A stretch of 64,000 nt of DNA from UBA7803 sp041395905. Lineage in GTDB: Bacteria > Pseudomonadota > Gammaproteobacteria > Pseudomonadales > Azotimanducaceae. Location of the stretch: contig JAWKZP010000003.1 in the NCBI GenBank assembly GCA_041395905.1, positions 62,001 to 126,000 of the forward strand. The letters run 5' to 3'. Position 1 is the stretch's first letter. Every line of letters starts with the position of its first letter. Positions 28,574 to 38,725 of this stretch are shown piece by piece. The translations under genes were made by a program, and so were the position numbers. The notes under the pieces were generated by a model. The model saw only the letters and a program-made list of their open reading frames with translations, did not search any database and had not been told where the DNA came from.

Positions 28574-31267
28574 TCAGCCGCCGACGTTCAACTCCTCGAG
28601 GTCGTGCTGCGCGGCCCCGATGACCGCATCCAGCTCCATCGTTCGCCCCTGCTCCCAGGCCGCGGCAAAGTCCGCGTCGCTCATTCCTTCGCGGGCCCTG
28701 CTTAGATCGCTCTGGTAGCGCCCCTGATTGAATGACTCCACCGGCGCGCCGAGCAGCTCGCGCAACCGGTCCGCGGCACCGAACAGTACCGCTGCTTCGG
28801 CGCAGCGGCCCGCAGCCGCATCGATTCCCGCAAGCATTTCCAGTACGTAGGCGATCGCATTGCGAACACCCAGTTCCCGATACAGCAGCAGACTCTCGCG
28901 CAGATTCAACGCCGCCGCTTCGCCGTCGCCCCGCAACACCTGAACCTCGCCCAGATTGAGCAGCGCTGTGGCGATGTAGTTCTTGTCGCCCACCTGGCGT
29001 GAAAGCCGCAGACTTTCTTCGTAAGCGTCGGCGGCACCCCTGAGGTCGTCGCGCATCTGCCGCAGCGCGCCCAGCAGCACCAGGGCGAACGCCAGCCGGC
29101 CCTGGTTGTCAATCGCGCGCAGGCGCTCCACAGCCTCGGCCAGCACCGTCTCGGCACGGTCGAATTGCCCCAGATGCTGGAGAATGGCTCCCAGCTGGCT
29201 GAGGGTGTCGGCAATACCCTCGGCGTCGTCGCAGCTTCGGAACAGCGCCAGGGCAGCTTCGCAATGCTCGAGCGCCGCTTCGGCGCGGCCCTGGCTGCGC
29301 TCGAGATTGGCCAGCCCGAACAGGGCACGGGCACGCACCTCGGGCGCCAGCTCCTCACCGCAGGCAATGGCCCGTTCCAGCCACTGGCGGCCTTCGCTCA
29401 GCTGGCCGCGCTGATAGAAGTAGAAATAGAGCACGCCGACGATGCGCGCGGCCGCGTCCGCCTGCCCGGGATGCGCGAAACCGAAGCCCATGGCCGATCG
29501 TAAGTTGGCCTGCTCCTGATCGAAGCGGCGCAGCCACTCGTCGAGCCTGGGACCACGCAGCGCGCCCGCCGCGTGCTCGACGAGCCCCCGGAACCAGTCG
29601 AGATGCCGTTCGGCCAGCGCGTCACGCTCGCCGCTGGCATCCAGCATCTCCGCCGCGTACTCGCGCAGGGTTTCGAGCAGCGCGATTCTGTGCCTGGGTC
29701 CTTCGTCCTCGGCGCCGGGCAGCGAAGCACCACGCACGAATTCGAGATTGAGCAGGCTCTTGGCCGCCAGATCGTCGATGTCGCCCGGAATGCGGAACGT
29801 CCCTTCCGCGTTGCACACCGCATCGGCGGCGGTGACTGCAGCGCCGCCGGCAAAGATCGCCAGCCGACGCCAGAGACGCTGCGCGTCCTCGTCCAGCAGG
29901 TCGTAGCTCCAGGCGACGAGATCACGCAATGTCTGCTGATGGTCCAGAAGATCCACCGCGCCGTCGGTGAGCACATTGAGCCGCTGATCCAGGGCCTTGA
30001 GCAACTCGGTGGTGGACATGGCGTACAGTCGCGCCGTGGCGAGTTCGATGGCGAGCGGCAGGCCATCCACCTTGCGGCAGATTTCCACCACCTCGGCGGC
30101 GTTGGCGTCGGTCAGCTCGAAGTCCCAGCGTGCGGCCTGCGCGCGTTCCACGAACAGCCGGACCGCTTCGAAACTGCCGACCTCGGCGAGCGGCGGCAGC
30201 GGCGCACCCGGGTCCGGCAGCGCCAGCGGCGGAACCGGGAAGCCCCGCTCGCCGGAAATGCGCAGCGGCTGACGCGAGGTCACCAGCAGCTTCAATCCAG
30301 GACAGCGTGCCAGCAGCGCCGCGACGTCACGCGCAGCACCTTGCACCTGTTCGAAGTTGTCGAGGATCAGCAGCAGCTGTTTCGGCGCCAGTGTCTCGCA
30401 CAGCGTGTCGAGAAGTGTCTGCCCCGCCCGTTCCTTGACCGACAGCGCGCCCCCGATCTGCGAGAGCACCAGACCCGGGTCGCGCACGGGCGCGAGACCG
30501 ACGAAGAACGCGCCGTCGTCCAGATTGTGCAGCAGCTCGTTCCCCACCCGGATACTCAGTCGGGTCTTGCCGGTTCCGCCGGGCCCGAGCAGCGTGACGG
30601 CCCGGGTACCCGGCTGCAGCAGCAGGTCGCGCACCTGAGCGACCAGTTGCGCGCGACCGATGAACGGCGTCAGCGGTACCGGCAGGTTGTTCGGTTTCTG
30701 GGCTGCGGACCGCAACGGTGGAAAGTCGGCAGGCAGCTCGGGAATGACGATCTGGTACAGGCGCTGCGGTTGGTCGAGATCTTTCAACCGGTGCTCGCCC
30801 ATGTCGCGGAGAGTTATCCCGCTGGCCGCAAGCGAATCTCCCAGTTCGGCCGCAGACGCCGCGCTCAGCAGTATCTGACCGCCGTGGCCGATGGCCGAGA
30901 TGCGCGCCGCCATGTTGACCACGATGCCGACGTAACCTTCGTCAGTGGGTTGCGGCTCACCGCTGTGCATGCCCATGCGGACCTTCACCGGGTCGCCGTG
31001 GGACCAGGCGAAACCCGCCAGCCCGCGGGTCGCCGCCACCGCGCCGCCGACGCACTGGCGCGCGGACGGGAACACGTAAAAGAACGCATCGCCCTGAGTG
31101 TCCACCTCGACACCGCCGTGGGCGGCAAAGGCCGCGCGCAGCACCGTGCGATGCTCGGCCTGGGCACGTGCGTAACCCTCGGCTCCCAGCCGATGCAGGA
31201 GCCGCGTGGAGCCTTCGATGTCCGTCAGCAGGAGGCTGACATGACCTGTCAGCAGATCGTCACGCAT
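28574..31267 (-). CDS. Class III nucleotide cyclase - STAND ATPase - TPR protein
   Basis: 897 residues. Residues 8-175 are a class III cyclase domain: metal-binding Asp16 (LLLTDIEGSTRL) and Asp60 (TQGDAFFYVF), and the transition-state Asn118 and Arg122 (VVNMAARIS) are all present, so activity is plausible. Residues 195-460 form a STAND NTPase with Walker A GPGGTGKT (228-235) and Walker B LLLILDNFEQ. From about 580 to 870 there are TPR-like helical repeats (ARALFGLANLERSQGRAEAA and similar). No membrane segment. Such proteins act as signal-gated switches; ligand and output are unknown. It stands alone, converging on selC with six bases between. Confidence 0.88.
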   Translation of the reverse strand: MRDDLLTGHVSLLLTDIEGSTRLLHRLGAEGYARAQAEHRTVLRAAFAAHGGVEVDTQGDAFFYVFPSARQCVGGAVAATRGLAGFAWSHGDPVKVRMGMHSGEPQPTDEGYVGIVVNMAARISAIGHGGQILLSAASAAELGDSLAASGITLRDMGEHRLKDLDQPQRLYQIVIPELPADFPPLRSAAQKPNNLPVPLTPFIGRAQLVAQVRDLLLQPGTRAVTLLGPGGTGKTRLSIRVGNELLHNLDDGAFFVGLAPVRDPGLVLSQIGGALSVKERAGQTLLDTLCETLAPKQLLLILDNFEQVQGAARDVAALLARCPGLKLLVTSRQPLRISGERGFPVPPLALPDPGAPLPPLAEVGSFEAVRLFVERAQAARWDFELTDANAAEVVEICRKVDGLPLAIELATARLYAMSTTELLKALDQRLNVLTDGAVDLLDHQQTLRDLVAWSYDLLDEDAQRLWRRLAIFAGGAAVTAADAVCNAEGTFRIPGDIDDLAAKSLLNLEFVRGASLPGAEDEGPRHRIALLETLREYAAEMLDASGERDALAERHLDWFRGLVEHAAGALRGPRLDEWLRRFDQEQANLRSAMGFGFAHPGQADAAARIVGVLYFYFYQRGQLSEGRQWLERAIACGEELAPEVRARALFGLANLERSQGRAEAALEHCEAALALFRSCDDAEGIADTLSQLGAILQHLGQFDRAETVLAEAVERLRAIDNQGRLAFALVLLGALRQMRDDLRGAADAYEESLRLSRQVGDKNYIATALLNLGEVQVLRGDGEAAALNLRESLLLYRELGVRNAIAYVLEMLAGIDAAAGRCAEAAVLFGAADRLRELLGAPVESFNQGRYQSDLSRAREGMSDADFAAAWEQGRTMELDAVIGAAQHDLEELNVGG

Positions 31268-31367
31268 GTCCGTGGCCGTGGTCCGAAGCGACGCAGATTA
31301 GTGGCAGGCCGCCAGCAGGACAAGCGACGGGCCGCGACCGGAGACGCGCCCGGAACCGCGACCGGGC

Positions 31368-31400
31368 AGCGCCGTCCGGTTTGCCAACCAGGGCGGCGCT
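31368..31400 (-). terminator. Stem-loop downstream of the giant secreted protein gene
   Basis: GCGCCGTCC (31369-31377) plus GGTT pairs with AACC plus GGGCGGCGC (31391-31399), with one bulged A and a TGCC loop, eight bases past the stop codon at 31409. It has a G-T pair and no T-run. Probably a terminator or 3' end structure for the long gene. Confidence 0.5.
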
Positions 31401-31408
31401 GGCGGGCT

Positions 31409-34400
31409 TCAGGGTGTGCCCGTGAAGACCTCGGTAATGTCGGGGAAGCCCTGAGTCGGCTGACCCGGCACGCCCGACTGGGTCTGCACCTGGAAGCGGA
31501 CTGGTGACGTGCCGTCCCAGCCCAGCCTGGCCAGGTTGCTGATCCGGAACTCTATCCGCGTCGGCCCGACGCCATTCTGCGGCTGGTCCTCCGTCACCGA
31601 CAGCCGGGTTCCGCCCGGCGCGCTGACCTTGCGCCCGTCCCAGTACTTGAACTGCCCGTAGTCCGGCAGATCCAGCCGATACTGAACGCCGCTGTCGTCC
31701 GGAACGCCGGCAATGATCATGTCGATGCTCACCACGCTGCGGTCGTCTACCCGGAACGCGCAACCGACGATGTCCATCGAATCGAGGACGTCCGGCTCGT
31801 TCGGGTCGGCGCAGGGCATGAGGTAGGCGGAGTCGGACCCGGCCGCGCCGGACATGCGCACGGTCACGGTGAGGAGCGCCGGCTGGCCATCGCTGATGTC
31901 GCCGAAATCCAGGCCAGTGAGGGTGATCAGGGCATCACAGGGCGCATCGGCCGTTGCGCCGGGAATCTCCTGGATCGTGACGCCGTCGCCGTCTGCTTCC
32001 GCCGTGTAGTCCTGCAGGGACAGCACCACCGGCTCGCCGCCATCGATGCTGTACCCCAGGGTCGCGGTCTCGTTCGGCAGAGCGCACCACTCGCCGACCT
32101 GGACGACCACCTGGTTGTCTCCCACCCCGGTCAGCAGGGTGGTGCGGATCTGCACATCGATCGCCTGAATCAGCGAACCCTTGAGGCTCTTCTGGGCCAG
32201 GTTGCCGGCGCCGTCGAGATACTGGAACGCCAGCCGCTGATTGCGCGCGTTGGGCAACAGGAAGGTGTATTCGAACTCGTCAGGCAGGTCGCCGCACGGT
32301 TGCCCGTTGCACTGGGGCACCGCGCTGTAGGACTCCACAGCACCCGAGCCCGTGAGACTGTCCGCTGCATCCCAGTAAACCAGCGCGATCACCTCGCGGA
32401 TGCCGCTGCCCCCGGTGAGCGCGTCGGAGACCCTGATGGTTGCAGTCACATCGTTGGTCACCGGATCGGCAATCACGTCCTGGCGCAGCACCTGCGGCGG
32501 GTCGAAATCAGTGTCACGCTCGCCGGCGCTCAGACTGCCGTCGCTCACCGGACGGTAGGCGGTGAGCTCGATGTCCGTGAACAACCGGTGCAGACCACGC
32601 AGCGATCCCGGCACCTCGGCATCGAACGCATCGCAACGGAACTGCGCGCCCTGCACGAGCAGGCTCTGAAACACCTGCTGCCCCTGCTCCAGCGTGCTGG
32701 CCACCCCCAGTTGGGTGGGCGCGAGGGTGGGCACGCAGTTTTCGGGTTCCAGGATGCCGGATTGGCCGTCGGACCCGTACACCATCCAGTCGTGCTGGGG
32801 CAGCGGAAACACCGGATCGAAGCGCCAGTCACTGCCGATCAGCGTCTCGTCCACGTACTGGGCCGCGATGACGCAGGGCCGCTGCAGCCCGTCGATAGGA
32901 CAGATGGTGCCGGCGGGCGCGTCGCGCGAAACCAGGGCGACACCGTGGATCAGCGGCCCGGTGACCGGTTCGGCCTCGACGGGCACCGTCACCGGCAGCA
33001 GCGGCCGGCCGTACACGGCCTGGCTGCCGCCGGTGATTGCGGGATCCTGCGGCACGTGGCCATAGAAGGTCCCCACGCCGTACAGCTGATTCTCCTGGAT
33101 ATCGATCAGGTCATCGAAAATCTCCCCCTCTGGCGCCGCGATTGCGGCGTTCTCGCGCACGATCAGGTGCAGGGGCCCGTAGGGTGAAGGGGCCGACTCG
33201 TCGGCGATGGTCGTCTGCGGATGGGATTTCGGCGCGGCCAGGGAATCCTGGGGCAACATCCATTGCGGCGGCGCGTACAGGGTCAGCGTGATGAGGCTGT
33301 CCTCGTCGTGGGGATCGATTTCGCGCAGGCCCATGACGTAGCGGCGCTTGGCATTCACGATGGCCTGGCCGAACGTCGTTCCGGGCCTGTTCAGCTCTTC
33401 GACCACCAGGGTGAGAATGCCTTCACTGCCCCGGTTCGAGACGATGTTGTCGCCCAGGCCATAGCCCGTGGTGCCGAACAGCCCGCCCAGCTCCTCGGGC
33501 CAGTCCTTACCGCCGTCGAACGGCAGGATCTCCGCTGGCAGGCGCCACTCGTCTGGCACATTGAGGCCGCCGTGGCAACCAATCGTGGCGGTCATGCTAC
33601 CTTCCAGGCAGCGGCCGGACTCCACCGACGCAACGACGTCGGAATAGCCGGGCGGCTGCTTCTGCAGCCCGCTGGCGAAGCCTGCGGCGGACAACGCAGC
33701 GTAGGTGGTCATGTGGGCATTGACGACCTCGAAATCGAGGGGCGGCAGTCGATCCGACGTACCCGCCTGCGCGCCCGGCACCAGGCACATCTGCGCGCCG
33801 CCGTTGAACGCAACGTCACGCAGGGTCTGGGCGTTCCAGGGTTCGCCGCCGGCGGCGCAGGGGCCGCTGATGTAGCTGCCGTTGGACGGTTGCAGCAGCT
33901 CGGCGATGTCCTGAGCGCCGTCGCAGAAGAAGTCGTAACCGAACACCACCTGCCCGCTGGCATCCGACTGGCCGGCCTGGCGCCTGAGGAACGCGGCCAG
34001 GTCACCGCCGATCTGCTCCGGCGACTCCACCAGCCGTGCCACCGCACGATCCTCCAGATACAACGAGCGCCCCCGGTACGGGGTCGGTACCAGGTCCACC
34101 AGGAAAGCATCGGTGAGGTTGTAGCCTTCGGCGACCGACACCGCCAGCGGTGTTCCGGGGCGCACCCAGAGGTCCGTGACGTAGTCGCCCTCATAGCCGA
34201 CACTGGTCTCGTCCACCACCGCGCGATGCGGAATGATGTTCATGCTGCCGAGCAGCACGACGCTGTCGAAGTCACCGCGGAACGCCGGCGCGGCGGGATC
34301 AACGACGTAGGTGTTGCGGATCTGCTCGATCAGCTGGTTGCGCAGATCCACCGAACAGGTGTTCTGATCCGCCTGGGCGAACAGCGCCCCATCGACCGAG

Positions 34401-36762
34401 ACGACGCGGCCATCGACTGCGGCCGCATAGGCCCCCACCTGCGCCCAGAAGTCCTGCCAGTAGGCGGCAACCGAGATCCCGCGCGCTGCAGCAGCCGTCG
34501 CGGCCGTCTGCGCCTGCTCGATCTCGAAGCGCGTCTTCTGAGTCAGAATCAGGGTCTCGGTGCCGAAATTGTAGAGCTCACCGCCCCGGTCCGCCCAGCT
34601 CGGAGCGTACTTTGCCTGCCCGGGCACCGCGGGGTCCGGCTGCGCCGCGCAGAACTCCGGCGGCAGCAGGTCCTGCTGCAGGCGCGGAGTCGCGGATTCC
34701 ACCGCCAGTGAGTAGGGAGACTGCGTCGAGAACGCGCCGTCGGTCCCGATCACGGCCACAAGGATGCGCTGGTCGCCGGCGTTGCGGCGTACCAGCACCT
34801 GCTCGTCGGTGGTGCCCTGCTGGGCCGAAAGCCCCTTGAGCGCAAGCCCCGGCGTGCTCTGCAGTCGCCCCAGATTGAGGGAACCGACTTCGGAAACGTT
34901 GATGTCGCTGCTCGAGATCACCGCGCTGGGCCGCGGCGCCGTCGCGCTCAGCGGTACCTCGTCGAACCCGAGCAGGTAGCCCCCGGTGTTGATGTTGAAG
35001 AACGGGCTGCGCTCCAGAGGGATGTTGAAGAACGGAATGTTGAAGAAGGGCGCCACCCGGAAGTTGATGTTGAAAAAGGAACCGTATCGAACTGAATGTT
35101 GAAGAAGGGAATGTTGAAAAACGGAATGTTGAAGAACGGAATGTTGAAAAACGGCGCCGTCTTCAGCGTGGAATCCGCAAACGGTTGCAGCGATTCGATG
35201 TCGGTCTGCCCGAATACCAGCAGCTCGTAGTCTGCCGGCAGGTTCGACAGCGTCAGCAGCAGTTCGGTGTTGCGCGCCGGGGGGATGCACACGGATTGGC
35301 CGCCGGCATCCGTGCTGATCGATGCGCAGATTTCGTAGACGTCCACGTCCTCCGGGCTGTCGATCACGCCCAGGTAGATCTTGTCCGGCGTCAGCGGGCT
35401 GGCGGTTTCTGCCGTGTCGTTGCCCGCCTCGCCCTCGAGATGGCCGCGCAGCAGCGCCTGGGGAACGGTCGTGACCGAGAACGCATCGCTGCCGCTGCCG
35501 TCGTCGGGCGCGTCTGTGACCGTGCACGCGCCGCCGCTGGCTCCCGCCGCGACCGCGATCCTCGCAGATCCGGTGGAGTAAGCAGGATCATGCTCTTCCT
35601 GGAAACTGCCGGGTACCACCAGGCCACCGCTGGCGGCCACCTGGTGTGTCTCGGGGCGCAATGATCCGTCCGCGAAGCTGCCGATGCCGGGATCGAGCCA
35701 GCGGCAGACCGTCTCGCCGCCCTGCCCGTCGAGCACCTCGAGATCCAGCGCGTTCACCACCGGGTCGACGTTTCTGAGATCCAGGTCCACACGATCGGTG
35801 GCCGTCTGTCCGGCCGCGTCCGTGACCGTCAGCTGGATGGCAGCCGGTCCCTCGTCGGGGAACCAGAACACGGCCAGATTGCCGTCGTGGCTGCCCCGGG
35901 CAGGGTCCAATCCGCCCCCACTGGCCTCGAAGTGGCAGCTCAGTGCATCCCCATCCGGGTCATTGGCCAGCAGGCAGTCGGCAACCACGAAATCGCCCTC
36001 GAGCGCGGGTGCCGCGGTGCCGGGGTTGACCCGCAGCACTGCTTTGGGGGGCCGATTCTCGTTGTCGAAGTAGGCCCAGGTCGCATGCGCTTCGTTGTCG
36101 CCTGCCAGCACCGCGTAGCGCACCTGCACGCGCTGCGAGGGGGCAAGCTCCGGCAGCGAGATAGTGAGCTTGTAGACGCCACTGTCCGTGGGACGTTTGT
36201 CGCGTTTGCCCACGTCGATGGTCATGGCACAGGTCGGGCCCGCAGAGCACAGGTTCTGAACCATCTGCTCCAGGGTCGCGTTGCCCGCAGTCCTGGGCGT
36301 GAAGGCAAAACCGGTACCCGCGAGGGGCAGGCCGGAATCGGCATCCAGCACCTCGAAGATCAAGCGGTCGTCGCCGCGATGCTCGAAGCTGAACAGCCGG
36401 AAAGTCACCAGCAACTCGTTGCCCGCCGGCACGAACGGGTCGGAAAGGGCCACGTTCAGCCCGCGGTTCTGAGACTGATTGATCTGCTTGGGCGTGCCCA
36501 GACGCAGCGACTGTGAGCCGAAGATAGCCGGCACGTTGATGCCGTAATCGGCGTAGATCCCGAACTCCGCCCCATCCCCGGCGGTGACCTGGGCGCTGTC
36601 CGAGGCGGCGCTGAGGTCCCAGCCCGGCGCCGTGGGTCCGGGGAGCCCGTCTTCGAATCCCGGGTTTTCGAAGGCCAGCGCGGATGCCGAAAAAGCCGCA
36701 GCCGTCAGTGCGAACGTCGCGATGCGCGCCGCCCACCACCGGCCGATGGACAAGAGAGCCAT
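31409..36762 (-). CDS. Giant secreted protein with PKD-like, FFNIP-repeat and C25-like peptidase regions, frameshifted
   Basis: About 1784 residues if one base is restored. It starts at ATG 36760-36762 behind a GGGGG ribosome site and opens with a signal peptide (MALLSIGRWWAARIATFALT, then AAAFSASALA). Next come a jelly-roll-like N-terminus (FENPGFEDG), a PKD-like domain (FPDEGPAAIQLTVTDAAGQT), FFNIP repeats, then a long domain with NAHMTTYAAL and SMTATIGCHGGLNVPDEW. The last two resemble the catalytic His and Cys of C25 (gingipain-like, caspase-fold) peptidases; this is my inference. C-terminal parts look like beta-sandwich modules. The frame breaks in the five-base A run at 35073-35077; one more base gives continuous VPFFNINFRVAPFFNIP. 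An alternative is a non-enzymatic surface protein. Confidence 0.75.
34988..35151 (-). repeat. 15-bp tandem repeats coding for FFNIP pentapeptides
   Basis: The plus strand repeats GGAATGTTGAAGAAC-like 15-mers, which read FFNIP on the minus strand. In protein order there are four contiguous units, then units separated by five-residue spacers (QFDTVP, NFRVAP, LERSP), always keeping a five-residue register. Units differ mostly at third codon positions (GAAAAA versus GAAGAA), so the peptide is under selection. The frameshift of the gene lies inside this tract. Confidence 0.85.
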
Positions 36763-36810
36763 GATCAATACCCCCGACGGCGACCGATCCCTGGCCTGCT
36801 CGTTCCGTGC

Positions 36811-36840
36811 GACTTTGGATTATCTGACTTTGGATTATCT
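36811..36840. repeat. Perfect 15-bp tandem duplication upstream of the giant protein gene
   Basis: GACTTTGGATTATCT occurs twice without a gap (36811-36825, 36826-36840), about 50 bases upstream of the ATG. On the minus strand each copy starts AGATAAT, which resembles a -10 box, so the duplication doubles a possible promoter element. The remainder of the gap 36763-37020 holds no gene that I can see. Confidence 0.7.
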
Positions 36841-37020
36841 ATTGTTGTTGCAACGTCGCCGCGTCGGCTGCCCTGTGGCAGCATCACACGGCACGCAGCA
36901 GTCCGCTGTGAGCAGTCTGTCACCCCCGGTAGCACTATTGCAACGATTCTTACAATCGGCTGACCGCCGCGCGCATGCTCTACCGCCTGGGACGAGCCCG
37001 GTTGGGCCCAGAGCGCGGCC

Positions 37021-38589
37021 TCAGCGATTACGCAATTCTTTGAACAGCGGCTCCAGGTACTCGCGCCGGGCCGCCTCCAGGTAGGAAAAGTTCACGCCGC
37101 GGTCCATCAGTTCCCAGAATTGCGGCCGATCGTCGGTGAGCAGGCCCTGGCGCAGACGCTCGAGGCGTTCGATCCGCTCGGAGCGCAGATCGTCGACGAT
37201 ACGCTTCGCCCGGCTCTCGTCACCGCGCTGCAGAAACAGCGTGGCCAGCTGAATCTGCGAACGGCGCACTCCGAGCAGACTTTCTTCCTGGCTCTCTTCC
37301 TTGATCTCCTGATCGAGTGCAAGCAGACAGGAGAGCAGCGGATCGACTGCGGCAGGGTCCAGCTCCAGCGCGTCCTCCACCAGCTGCATCACGTCGTATG
37401 CGGCGGTCTCCAGCAGGAACGAGAGCCCCAGATTATGGGCCAGCTGTCCGTACTCCCGCAGGTATCCGGCCACCTGAATCGCGCCGGCGGTGTTGCGGGT
37501 GCGCAGCAGACACTCGCCGATCAGACGGTACTGGTTCATCAGAAAGTACGCGGTCCGGGGATCCCTGGCGCCTATGGTGGTTCGCAGGTAACTGTTGAAG
37601 GTACGCATGCACAGCTCCAGCAGATTGGGATGCTGCGGGCCGAGATGCGTGGCTATGCGCTGGGTGTTGATACCGATCAGGTTGGCCACGTCGCGGGCGT
37701 GAATGGCCGACTGGCCCATGAGCGACAGGTAACGGCGGAAGATCTTGCGCTCCAGCCAGATCCCCTGGCTGCGTACTTCGCTCATGGTCTCCGGCGCCAG
37801 GGCCACGAAATCCGGGTCCGCTGCGATGCTCGGGGTGACGTCGAACCATGCTGCGGGCAGCTGCCCGCGTGCGGCGACATAGTCGAACACCAGACCTGTG
37901 AGGCCGTCCACCGCAGCCATGGCGATGCCGCGATCACCCTGCTGAATCGCGCCGCGTGCCACGTCCTGCAGTTCGTCCACCGCTTCCTCCACCAGCGACT
38001 GCAGGCGCTCGACATCGCCGGTACGGGCTTTGAGTACCAGCTGGTAGGCCTGCTGACAGATCCGCTGGATCACACTGATGGGCGAGAGAAAGGTGAATAC
38101 GAAGTAGATGTAGGGCACCAGCAGCAACAGGCACAAAGTCACCAGCCCCAGAGTGATGGCGAAGCCTGCCTGGGGGACCAGTGCCGCGCCACTGCCGTCG
38201 TCCAGCACCGCCGTGATCCACACGCACTGCACCGTGGTTACGACGAACAGCCCCAGCACCACCAGATTGACCGGCTCGCGCAGAAACAGCCGGGTGATCT
38301 CGTGGCTGTACCGGGTTGCCGCCAGTTCCACCACGATCGCGACGACCGTGGTAGCGATCGCCAGTACCGCCGCGACCACCTCCGGAGCATTGGACAGGAT
38401 GTTCTGCGCCGTGGCGTTGTCGAGCGCGGACAGCCACTCGAGCGGGTGCCAGAGCACGGCCAGCGAGGTGTTGCCGAGCGCGCCCTGCAGCAGCAGCAGG
38501 GCCAGCGTCACCGCCGACAGGCTGGCCAGCAGGAGGGCGGGCACCAGCAACGGCTCGTGCCTGTGACGGTTGGAGGAACGCGCATGCAT
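37021..38589 (-). CDS. DUF2254 membrane protein
   Basis: 522 residues from the ATG at 38587-38589. Four hydrophobic helices lie in the first 200 residues (for example PLLVPALLLASLSAVTLALL and APEVVAAVLAIATTVVAIVV); the remaining cytoplasmic part is mostly helical, and LAATRYSHEITRLFLREP and FTFLSPISVIQRICQQAYQ are typical DUF2254 segments. The family is widespread and of unknown function. An open frame extends 46 codons further upstream but is basic, unconserved and enters the divergent promoter region. The neighbour metX faces the other way. Confidence 0.8.
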   Translation of the reverse strand: MHARSSNRHRHEPLLVPALLLASLSAVTLALLLLQGALGNTSLAVLWHPLEWLSALDNATAQNILSNAPEVVAAVLAIATTVVAIVVELAATRYSHEITRLFLREPVNLVVLGLFVVTTVQCVWITAVLDDGSGAALVPQAGFAITLGLVTLCLLLLVPYIYFVFTFLSPISVIQRICQQAYQLVLKARTGDVERLQSLVEEAVDELQDVARGAIQQGDRGIAMAAVDGLTGLVFDYVAARGQLPAAWFDVTPSIAADPDFVALAPETMSEVRSQGIWLERKIFRRYLSLMGQSAIHARDVANLIGINTQRIATHLGPQHPNLLELCMRTFNSYLRTTIGARDPRTAYFLMNQYRLIGECLLRTRNTAGAIQVAGYLREYGQLAHNLGLSFLLETAAYDVMQLVEDALELDPAAVDPLLSCLLALDQEIKEESQEESLLGVRRSQIQLATLFLQRGDESRAKRIVDDLRSERIERLERLRQGLLTDDRPQFWELMDRGVNFSYLEAARREYLEPLFKELRNR

Positions 38590-38725
38590 GGCGGGCAAGA
38601 GTGCCCGAAGCAGATGCGGGTGCCAAGCAGCCTCGGCCCGCGGCGCGGTCCTGTCCCCGGGGGTGATCTGGCCCGAACGCTGCGGGTAGACTCCGCAGTC
38701 CGGAATCCGGGATGGGTCTAGCACC

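Noticed and set aside
34988..35151. CRISPR or satellite array
   Set aside because: Units of 15 bases without unique spacers, in frame and coding; no cas genes.
34948..35527. Two separate overlapping genes in the giant protein region
   Set aside because: The FFNI repeats continue from one frame into the other across one missing base, so a single frameshifted gene explains both.
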